Assembly (NCBI RefSeq): GCF_016863435.1
Contig: NZ_BOOW01000022.1
Span: 1 to 64,000 of the forward strand
From: Sinosporangium siamense
GTDB lineage: Bacteria > Actinomycetota > Actinomycetes > Streptosporangiales > Streptosporangiaceae
Length of the DNA: 64,000 nucleotides
Direction of reading: 5' to 3'
In this document: positions 8,003-14,800 of the stretch, one piece after another
Layout: every line of letters starts with the position of its first letter
Position numbering within the stretch: position 1 is the stretch's first letter
Notes under the pieces: model-generated
The model's input: the letters and a program-made list of their open reading frames with translations, nothing else
What the model was told of the DNA's origin: nothing
Database searches by the model: none
Translations under genes and position numbers: made by a program

Positions 8003-8892
8003 CCACAAGCACAGCTCCCCGCACTGACACCCGCGCCCCGGTCTCCCGCCACGGCCGCAGGGCCGCGCCCAGCCGGACCCTGCCGAAGCTGAAGACGGTG
8101 ATCATCGCCGCCGCGGCGTATCTGATCGCGTTCATCTTCCTGTTCCCCTACGTGGTGATGGTCATCACCGCGCTGCGTCCTCAGAACGAGCTCCAGGACG
8201 CCACCTACCTCCCCAGCACGTTCGCGTGGTCCAACTTCACCAACTTCTGGACCGGCGGTCTGGCCGGCAACCTGTGGGTCACCATCCAGGTCGCCGCCGG
8301 ATCGACGCTGCTCGTGCTGCTTGTGGCCCTCCCGGCCGCTTACTACACCGCACGGCACAACTTCCGGGGCCGCACGGCTTTCCTCATCGTCGTGCTGATC
8401 ACCCAGATGTTCCAGCCGACCGCGATGCTCGTGGGCATCTACCGGGAGTTTTACCAGTTCGGGATGGTCGACTCGATCTGGTCGCTGATCCTGGTGAACG
8501 GCGGGTTCAACCTGGCGTTCGCCGTATGGATCCTCAACGCCTACTTCAGCTCGATCCCGCGGGAGCTGGAGGAGGCGGCTTTCATAGATGGCAACGGCCG
8601 GTGGGGGGCCCTGTTCCGGGTCACGCTTCCGTTGGCCATGCCGGGTGTCATCACCGCGTTGATCTTCACGTTCATCGCGGCGTGGAACGAGTTCGTCGTC
8701 GCACTGACCCTGACGACCACCCCGGAGAAACAGCCGCTCACCGTGGCGCTGAACTCCTTCATCGGGCAGTACGAGGTGGACTGGCAGAACCTGTTCGCCG
8801 GATCGGTCATCGCCACGATCCCGGTGATCATCCTGTTCGCGTTGATCGAGCGCAAGGTCGTGGGCGGCCTTACCGCGGGATCGATCAAGTAG
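7999..8892 (+). CDS. Sugar ABC transporter permease (MalG-like)
   Basis: A 297-residue partner permease starting at the ATG that overlaps the previous stop. A 30-residue polar N-terminus precedes the first membrane segment (VIIAAAAYLIAFIFLFPYVV); the EAA loop is EAAFIDGNGRWGALFRVTLP and the last helix precedes a short basic tail. The longer open frame that begins upstream lies inside the first permease and is rejected because of the ATGA overlap and the N-terminal alignment. It forms the heterodimeric channel with its neighbour. Transcription probably ends at the bidirectional hairpin near 9051-9091. Confidence 0.92.
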   Translation: MTTSTAPRTDTRAPVSRHGRRAAPSRTLPKLKTVIIAAAAYLIAFIFLFPYVVMVITALRPQNELQDATYLPSTFAWSNFTNFWTGGLAGNLWVTIQVAAGSTLLVLLVALPAAYYTARHNFRGRTAFLIVVLITQMFQPTAMLVGIYREFYQFGMVDSIWSLILVNGGFNLAFAVWILNAYFSSIPRELEEAAFIDGNGRWGALFRVTLPLAMPGVITALIFTFIAAWNEFVVALTLTTTPEKQPLTVALNSFIGQYEVDWQNLFAGSVIATIPVIILFALIERKVVGGLTAGSIK

Positions 8893-9050
8893 CGCGACCG
8901 GGTCACAACCCGTGGGCCGCACACACGGCGGCCCCACGGTTTCCATAGGCCTTTTCCTCGCTCATTCCACGGGGCGACCGTGCGGGCGAGTCGTCGGGCG
9001 ACCACCCGGTACGGCCTGCCCACTGGGTCGCGGGATGGGCAGAAAAGGCG

Positions 9051-9091
9051 CGATCTCGCGGGGCCACAAGCCCCGCGAGATCGTCTTTTTT
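9051..9091. terminator. Bidirectional terminator between convergent genes
   Basis: Perfect 13-bp stem CGATCTCGCGGGG / CCCCGCGAGATCG (9051-9063 and 9071-9083). T-rich tracts follow on both strands: TCTTTTTT on plus (9084-9091) and CCTTTTCT on minus. It serves the ABC importer operon (plus) and the thiolase gene (minus). Confidence 0.85.
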
Positions 9092-9095
9092 GCGT

Positions 9096-10241
9096 TTAGA
9101 GGCGTTCGATGATGGTGACGTTGGCCTGACCGCCGCCTTCGCACATGGTCTGCAAGCCATACCTGCCGCCCGTGCGCTCCAGCTCGTGCAGGAGCTTGGT
9201 CATCAGCACCGCTCCCGTGCCGCCGAGGGGGTGGCCGAGGGCGATGGCGCCGCCGTTGGGGTTGGTCTTGGCCGGGTCGGCGTCGATCTCCTTCAGCCAG
9301 GCCATGGGCACGGGGGCGAACGCCTCGTTGATCTCGACGACGTCCATATCGTCGATCGTGAGGCCCGCCTTCTTGAGCGCCTTCCTGGTGGCCGGGATCG
9401 GCGCGGTCAGCATGTAGACCGGGTCGTCGCCGGCCAGGGTGAGGTTGACGATCCGGGCGCGGGGCGCGAGCCCGTGGTCACGCACGGCCTGCCCCGACGC
9501 GAGGAGTACGGCGGCGGCGCCGTCGGAGATCTGCGACGAAGTGGCCGCGGTGAGCCTGCCGTCCTCGCGCAGCGGCTTGAGCGACGCCATCTTCTCCAGC
9601 GTGCTGTCCGGGCGGGGCCCCTCGTCGTCGGCCACGCCGGCGAGCGGCGCGATCTGGTCCTTGAAGTAGCCGTTCGCGATGGCCTTGGCGGCCCGCTGGT
9701 GGCTCTCCAGGGCGAACCGCTCCATCTCCTCGCGGGAGAGATCCCACTTCTGCGCCATCAGCTCGGCGCCCCGGAACTGGGAGATCTCCTGCGCGCCGTA
9801 GCGCTCGTTCCAGCCGTTGCCGTACAAGTACGGCATGCCCATGTCGAGTCCTGCGGAGATGGACGACCCGATCGGCACGGTGGTCATGGCCTCGACACCG
9901 GCGGCGACGACGAGGTCCTGCGTGCCGGACAACACACCCTGTGCGGCGAAATGGATCGCCTGCTGGGAGGAGCCGCACTGGCGGTCGATGGTGACGCCCG
10001 GGACGCTCTCCGGCAATCCCGCCGACAACCACGCGGTGCGCGCGATGTCACCGGCCTGCGGGCCCACTTGCATGACACAGCCCATGATCACGTCGTCGAC
10101 GGCGGCCGGGTCGAGGCCGGTCCGCTCGATCAGGGCCTTCAACGGATGCGCGGCCAGGTCCGCGGGGTGGACGGCGGACAGTCCGCCTTTCCTCCGTCCG
10201 ACCGGTGTGCGGACCGCCCCGACGATGTACGCCTCTGCCAC
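9096..10241 (-). CDS. Acetyl-CoA C-acyltransferase (thiolase)
   Basis: A 381-residue type I/II thiolase that cleaves 3-ketoacyl-CoA, or condenses two acyl-CoAs, with CoA as partner. The acylated nucleophile is Cys89 in RQCGSSQQ; the C-terminal catalytic elements are His337 in GHPLGGTGA and Cys367 in CEGGGQANV. The N-terminus (YIVGAVRTPVGRRKGGL) is canonical and length is normal. The GTG start has GGAGGGACA immediately upstream. It is monocistronic, with an inverted operator-like repeat at its promoter. A role in fatty-acid, steroid or polyester-precursor metabolism is likely; the chain length accepted is not readable. Confidence 0.93.
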   Translation of the reverse strand: MAEAYIVGAVRTPVGRRKGGLSAVHPADLAAHPLKALIERTGLDPAAVDDVIMGCVMQVGPQAGDIARTAWLSAGLPESVPGVTIDRQCGSSQQAIHFAAQGVLSGTQDLVVAAGVEAMTTVPIGSSISAGLDMGMPYLYGNGWNERYGAQEISQFRGAELMAQKWDLSREEMERFALESHQRAAKAIANGYFKDQIAPLAGVADDEGPRPDSTLEKMASLKPLREDGRLTAATSSQISDGAAAVLLASGQAVRDHGLAPRARIVNLTLAGDDPVYMLTAPIPATRKALKKAGLTIDDMDVVEINEAFAPVPMAWLKEIDADPAKTNPNGGAIALGHPLGGTGAVLMTKLLHELERTGGRYGLQTMCEGGGQANVTIIERL

Positions 10242-10266
10242 TGTCCCTCCAGGATCAGTCCCGCAT

Positions 10267-10321
10267 GAAACCGAGCAACGTTCGGTATTTCAGAGGCTAT
10301 AACAGAACCTTGCTCGGTTTC
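10267..10321 (-). promoter_or_regulatory. Inverted operator pair upstream of the thiolase
   Basis: GAAACCGAGCAACGTTC (10267-10283) and GAACCTTGCTCGGTTTC (10305-10321) are reverse complements at 16 of 17 positions, 21 bp apart. On the minus strand a TTATAG-like -10 lies between them. Two inverted copies of an ACCGAGCAA half-site fit a TetR-family acyl-CoA-responsive repressor. The repeat is seen; the regulator is not identified. Confidence 0.55.
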
Positions 10322-10338
10322 GATACCAGGGCCCTGGA

Positions 10339-11136
10339 TTAACGCCGGTGCGACGACGTCAAGGTGGCGTAGACGATGATGTTGTCCGTGTAGTGGCCGG
10401 TCGAGCGGTTGTAGACGCCACCGCAGGAGATCACGTGGAGCTGCGGCTTGTCGTAATCCCCGTAGACCCGGTTGGTGGGGAACAACGTCTTGCTCGTCTG
10501 CTCGATGCCGCCGACGGTGAACACCGCCACCGTGCCGTCCTGGCGGTGCACCTCGATCGTGTCCCCGTGCCGCAGTTCGTGGAGGCGGCGGAAGACCGCC
10601 GTGCCGGTGCGCGTGTCCTTGTGCCCGAGCATCACCGCGGCACCCGCCTGGCCCGGAGTCTGCATACGCCGATACCACCCGACCAGGTTGGCGTTGGTGA
10701 CCGGCGGCACCTCGATGGCGCCGCGCCGGTCTAGACCGACCGACTTGACGGGCGCGTCGACGTTCAGCTTCTTGATCACGATCCGGGTCGGGGTGGACGG
10801 CAGCATCGGCGTCGCCGCCACGATGTCGGGCAGCGGCGCGCGCGCCTCGGGCGGCCCCTGGAAGTAGTGCGCGTTGTCGACCGCCGGCGAAGCGCTCGGC
10901 TGAGCCTGCACCTGCAGTGCCGTACGCCCCTCGGAGAGACCGTATTCCGCCGGGTTGGCGAGCACCAGGACCAGGCCGACGACCACCGTGACGACCCCCG
11001 CCACGGCGGCCAGGATCAAGATCGCCCGCAGCGCTCCCCCGCCGCCCCGCGGCTCCGGCTCGGGCTCCTGCCACTGGCCGCCCTGCTGCCACTGGTCACC
11101 GTAGCCGTATTGCGGGTGGCCGCCCTGCGTCGTCAC
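10339..11136 (-). CDS. Class F-type sortase (module 1)
   Basis: A 265-residue membrane-anchored transpeptidase of the sortase superfamily. A Gln/Gly-rich cytoplasmic stretch is followed by one membrane helix (about 36-60) and an extracellular beta-barrel. Catalytic His172 is in VMLGHKDTRTG and Cys238 in VISCGGVYN. At Cys+12, where the family usually carries Arg in a YRDN-type motif, the sequence is HYTDN (Thr250); Arg244 is the nearest Arg. It starts 13 bp after the stop of a surface protein ending in PKGGADTG plus a membrane anchor, its presumed substrate. The class E/F boundary is not certain. Confidence 0.87.
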   Translation of the reverse strand: MTTQGGHPQYGYGDQWQQGGQWQEPEPEPRGGGGALRAILILAAVAGVVTVVVGLVLVLANPAEYGLSEGRTALQVQAQPSASPAVDNAHYFQGPPEARAPLPDIVAATPMLPSTPTRIVIKKLNVDAPVKSVGLDRRGAIEVPPVTNANLVGWYRRMQTPGQAGAAVMLGHKDTRTGTAVFRRLHELRHGDTIEVHRQDGTVAVFTVGGIEQTSKTLFPTNRVYGDYDKPQLHVISCGGVYNRSTGHYTDNIIVYATLTSSHRR

Positions 11137-11149
11137 GGCACTGCCCTGA

Positions 11150-12037
11150 TCAGCGTCCGCCGACGCCGCGGCGGCGCAGGAGGAGCCCCGCGGCCCCGGC
11201 GGCGAGCACCGTCACCGACCCGACCAGGATGAACGTCCTGCCGTCCGGCCCCACACTGCCGCCGCCACCGGTGTCGGCACCACCCTTGGGCGTGGCCTCG
11301 GTGGTCTCCTTCGGCGACACGGTCTCGTATTCGGTGACCGTGGTGGTCGGCCTCGGGGTCGTCGACCTCGTCGGGCTCGGCGTGCTCGTGTTCGAGCCCG
11401 TGGGCGACGCACTGGCCGTGCCGACCCGCAACTCGACCGAGGCCTGCTGGGTGTTGACGCCGCTGGTGGCGACGACGCAGTCATAGAGCGTGGTGGGCGT
11501 CGTTCCGGTGCCGGCTACCTTCACCGTGAACTTTCCGGCCCTGGCGATCGTGGTGCCGGTGACCGTGGGCGTCACGGTGGCCGACATGGTGGGCAGCGGC
11601 AGCGGCGAGTTCTGCGGCACAGGGCTCGTGAGCACCGTATGCGTGCTGGTGGCCTTGACCGTCACCGTGGCCGTGGCGCTCGGCGGGGCGACGAGGATCT
11701 CACCCTCGATCACCACCTTGTCCCCCGTGGGGACGGCGTTCGGCGCCGCCAGCCACGGTGTCGCAGCAGGTTGGCCGTTGGACCAGGTCAGCGGGACGGC
11801 CTGGGAGGCTGTCGGCGTGACGTTGACGGCGTTCAGGTTGACGTTGAACAACGGCGTGACCGCGGGCGAGGCCGCGATCGCCCCGGCGGGGGTGCAGGCG
11901 TAGCTGACACTGCGCTGGTCGGCGTTGGCCGAGGCCACCATGACGAAGCCCGCGAGGAGCAGGGCACCACCGCCCAGTGCTCCTGCCACGGCCGACTTGG
12001 CGGCGATGTTACGCTGCCGCGCCTTGGACTTGAGCAC
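11150..12037 (-). CDS. Secreted surface protein with PKGGADTG sorting-like signal (substrate 1)
   Basis: A 295-residue exported protein. The signal peptide runs to about residue 38 (VASANA), followed by a beta-rich Ala/Thr/Val region, a Ser/Thr/Pro linker, then PKGGADTG (250-257), a Gly/Ser spacer, a membrane helix (about 269-287) and the basic tail RRRGVGGR. This is the tripartite layout of a cell-wall sorting signal, but the motif is not LPXTG. I chose the GTG start at 12037 because GGAGAG lies six bases upstream and the signal peptide begins at once. It precedes a sortase gene by 13 bp. The N-terminal domain has no family I recognise. Confidence 0.8.
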   Translation of the reverse strand: MLKSKARQRNIAAKSAVAGALGGGALLLAGFVMVASANADQRSVSYACTPAGAIAASPAVTPLFNVNLNAVNVTPTASQAVPLTWSNGQPAATPWLAAPNAVPTGDKVVIEGEILVAPPSATATVTVKATSTHTVLTSPVPQNSPLPLPTMSATVTPTVTGTTIARAGKFTVKVAGTGTTPTTLYDCVVATSGVNTQQASVELRVGTASASPTGSNTSTPSPTRSTTPRPTTTVTEYETVSPKETTEATPKGGADTGGGGSVGPDGRTFILVGSVTVLAAGAAGLLLRRRGVGGR

Positions 12038-12190
12038 TGGATCTCTCCGTTTCGGGGGTGGTTGACCGGTTCTCAACGGCGTACCAGGATTACAGGCTCT
12101 GATCACGGTTTGGTTGCGATCCTACGGAGGCTTCGCCACCAACGCGAGTCAGACCAAAAATCCACCCCAAGTTTCCCCTACGTAACTCCC

Positions 12191-12985
12191 TTATCGCTTG
12201 CGCTTCGCCGACAACGTCGCGTAGACGATCACGTTGTCACTGTAGCTGTGACTCTTGGTGTTCAGCACACCTCCGCAGGTGACCAGACGCAGTTCCGCCA
12301 CTTTGGTGTTGCCGTAGACCCGCTGGGTGGGGAAGACGTCCTTGCGCACCTGCTCGATGCCGCTGACGGTGAACTCCGCGACCGTGTTGTCCGACCGGTA
12401 GATCCGGATCTTCCGCCCCTTCTGCAGCTCCTTCACCCGGTTGAACACTGCCGCCCCGCGCTTGTTGGTCACGTGCCCGAGGATGACCGCCGGGCCGAGT
12501 TCGCCCGGCTTGGGGCCGTGCCTGTACCACCCGACGAGGTTGGACCGGTTCATCGGCGGCACCTGGATCTCGCCGGAGGCACGCAGCCCAATCGACGTCA
12601 TCGGGGCCGACACGCCGAGCGACGGGATGACGATGCGGGTCGTCCGTACCTTGCTGTTCTTGGCGAAGGCCGCCGCCGGACTCACGGCGGGCGGCGGGGC
12701 CGGTGCGGTCAGCTTGGCCGCGGTGAGCGGCTTGCCCGGTCCGCCGGTGCCGACCTCGGGGGCGAAATATCCCGAGCTGGCCATGTTCTCGAGGGAAAGC
12801 GTCTCGCCCTGCGCCTGCGGCTCGGCCGGTGGCGTGGACGGGGCGAGGTAGGTCAGCAGACCCGCCATGATGACGCCGATCGTGGCAAGTGAGCCGAACA
12901 CGAGGAGCGCGGCGATCAGCCGTCCCCGCGGGGTTTTGTCGGGTCCCGTGCTGCGGAAGGCCGACCCGGAGTCGATGCCGCTCAC
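12191..12985 (-). CDS. Class F-type sortase (module 2)
   Basis: A 264-residue sortase paralogous to the one at 10339-11136: one N-terminal membrane helix (about 23-48), a Pro/Ala-rich stalk, then the sortase barrel with His171 (VILGHVTNKRG) and Cys237 (LVTCGGVLN). The segment where Arg is expected reads SYSDN, so Cys+12 is Ser249, and no Arg occurs between Cys237 and it. The GTG start overlaps the stop of the upstream surface-protein gene by four bases (12982-12985), so the two are translationally coupled. It probably processes that protein, whose C-terminus carries PKGGAETG. Confidence 0.87.
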   Translation of the reverse strand: MSGIDSGSAFRSTGPDKTPRGRLIAALLVFGSLATIGVIMAGLLTYLAPSTPPAEPQAQGETLSLENMASSGYFAPEVGTGGPGKPLTAAKLTAPAPPPAVSPAAAFAKNSKVRTTRIVIPSLGVSAPMTSIGLRASGEIQVPPMNRSNLVGWYRHGPKPGELGPAVILGHVTNKRGAAVFNRVKELQKGRKIRIYRSDNTVAEFTVSGIEQVRKDVFPTQRVYGNTKVAELRLVTCGGVLNTKSHSYSDNVIVYATLSAKRKR

Positions 12986-14286
12986 TCGTGGTGCCCCTCT
13001 CCGGTCTCGGCGCCGCCCTTGGGAGTCACGCGCACCTGTGGCCTCGCCGTAACGGTCGCCGTCGCGGTCGCCGTCGGACGCGGCGACTCCGTGCCCGAGA
13101 CCACCACACTCGAGTGGCTGCCCCAGGGGGAGGTGGTGTCCCGCGAACTCCTCGGCGCTTCAGGAGCCGGCGGGGCGACCGGCGGTGTCACCGGCGGCGT
13201 GGGAGTGGTGACCGGCGGGGTCGTGGTGGCGGTCGGGCTCGGCCCACCCGTCGGACCGGGCGTCGGAGTGGACCCGGGGTCCTTCACCTTGATCGGGATC
13301 TTGGGGGTGGCCTCCACCGGCTTGCACACCGTGCGGTACGGCGAAGCCACAAGGTTGTTGGCCGTGCCCGCGTGCACACGGAACGCGTCGACCCGTGCGT
13401 ACTTCTCAGCGGTCTTGTTGGTGACCTTGAGGCGGTATTTCCCGTAGGGGAGGTTCGCGGCGGCGGGGAAGATCTGCTTGACCTTCCTCGTCAGCGTGGA
13501 CGACTGGTAGAGGTCTTCGGTCTTCGTTTCGACAGGCTGCTCGAAGTCGTCCACCTTGAGTTCGACCTTGCCCATGTCGCTCGCCAGGTCGCTCATCAGG
13601 TCGACCCCGGTGCCGACGAAGGTGAACTCGCTGCTATCGCCCTCCACGTCGACCTGGCTGACGTCCTTGTCGTGGTGGAACTCGCTTCCGTACGGGCTGG
13701 AGTCGTTCTCCCGGGTCCAGGTGCCGTTGTAGGCCAGCGCGAACTCGCCCTCGGAGACGAAGGTGTCGTTGTAGGTCGACTCGACCGGCGCCAGGTCCAG
13801 GATCAAGGAGCCGACCGTGATGTAACCCCCGCCGGGTGCGGTGACCGCGACCCTGCCGGTGTCCACGGTGCCGAACTCCAGCGGCGCGTTGTCCCTGATC
13901 CGCGCGGCGTCGACCAGGCGGGTGCCGGTCGCGTCGATCGTGCCCTCTCCTGTCCACAGGCCGTGGGCCTCCACCCGGCCGGTGACGGCGAGATGGGCGC
14001 CCTTGTCGAAGCGTTCGTCCTGGTGGTTCGGGACCTTCAGCGGGGACTGCGCCTCGCCGAGCCTCCAGGAGACCTCAAGCCGCTCACCGAGGGTCAGCTC
14101 CTTGGACGACAGGGAGACGGTGACGGCGACGTTCTTGCCGTCGGCCAGCGGGCCTGCGCACTGGAACCAGTAGGGTCCGGCGGCGTGGCTCGTGCTGCCC
14201 GGAACGACGACGAGGGCGGCGGTCGCCAGCCCCACGGAGGTGGCGGCAAGCGCTCTTCGAAGCCCGACTCCGCAACGAGACACCAC
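12982..14286 (-). CDS. Secreted surface protein ending in PKGGAETG (substrate 2)
   Basis: A 434-residue exported protein with a signal peptide (LRRALAATSVGLATAALVVV, cleavage near SHAA), a beta-rich extracellular region of about 270 residues, a Pro/Thr linker (TPTPGPTGGPSPTATTTPP and on) and the C-terminal motif PKGGAETG (422-429) followed by only EGHHE. Unlike substrate 1 it has no membrane helix or basic tail after the motif. Coupled by a 4-bp overlap to a sortase gene. The extracellular region is not recognised; a 'WFQCAG' start and repeated beta strands suggest an adhesin-like or sugar-binding role, which is only a guess. Confidence 0.8.
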   Translation of the reverse strand: MVSRCGVGLRRALAATSVGLATAALVVVPGSTSHAAGPYWFQCAGPLADGKNVAVTVSLSSKELTLGERLEVSWRLGEAQSPLKVPNHQDERFDKGAHLAVTGRVEAHGLWTGEGTIDATGTRLVDAARIRDNAPLEFGTVDTGRVAVTAPGGGYITVGSLILDLAPVESTYNDTFVSEGEFALAYNGTWTRENDSSPYGSEFHHDKDVSQVDVEGDSSEFTFVGTGVDLMSDLASDMGKVELKVDDFEQPVETKTEDLYQSSTLTRKVKQIFPAAANLPYGKYRLKVTNKTAEKYARVDAFRVHAGTANNLVASPYRTVCKPVEATPKIPIKVKDPGSTPTPGPTGGPSPTATTTPPVTTPTPPVTPPVAPPAPEAPRSSRDTTSPWGSHSSVVVSGTESPRPTATATATVTARPQVRVTPKGGAETGEGHHE

Positions 14287-14518
14287 ACACTCCGTTCACG
14301 GCGCACCGCCGGATCGGGCTGGATGTCCCGTCCAGGCAAGATAAGACCAAAGTAAAGGGAGAGTAGATCATAGAACGAACCAGGGGGGTGATCACCCACG
14401 AACTGCACTTATCCCTATGGACCGTGGCAGATTTGTGATCTCCCCCCGCATTTCCCCGCACCCGCCTCTTCGGCATCGCATACTGGGGAGGAAGCCCCAC
14501 CAATAAGGCGGTGCCCGC

Positions 14519-14680
14519 TTGAACAACGGCCTGATCCTGCTGTTCTTCCTGGCGTTCCTGTTCGCCTGGCTCCTCAACCGCGTCCGCCGGCGTCTCGGCT
14601 TCGGCCCCGCAGCTTACTCGCTGGTGATGCTCGCCTTCATCGTCTTCATGGGCTTGGTGTGGGCGCAGTCCCACCAATAG
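14519..14680 (+). CDS. Small two-helix membrane protein (53 aa)
   Basis: A 53-residue frame from TTG to TAG: two hydrophobic segments (LILLFFLAFLFAWLL and YSLVMLAFIVFMGLVWA) separated by a basic loop (NRVRRRLGFG). An AAGGCGG sequence lies about eight bases before the TTG, which supports this rare start; upstream GTG in the same stretch runs into a stop. It sits alone between the surface-protein gene (minus) and the phosphatase (minus). Family not recognised. The amphipathic layout and ribosome-binding site make it more likely real than not, but translation is unproven. Confidence 0.5.
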   Translation: MNNGLILLFFLAFLFAWLLNRVRRRLGFGPAAYSLVMLAFIVFMGLVWAQSHQ

Positions 14681-14800
14681 CGCCCATCACCCTCCGCTGC
14701 CGGTATGGACCGCCGTAGCAGTCCTTAGCGGGGCCGAGGGGCGGGTGTGGGTGTTTTGTCCCCATGTGGCGGGCGGCGGCCCGGGGAAGGCGCTACAGGG

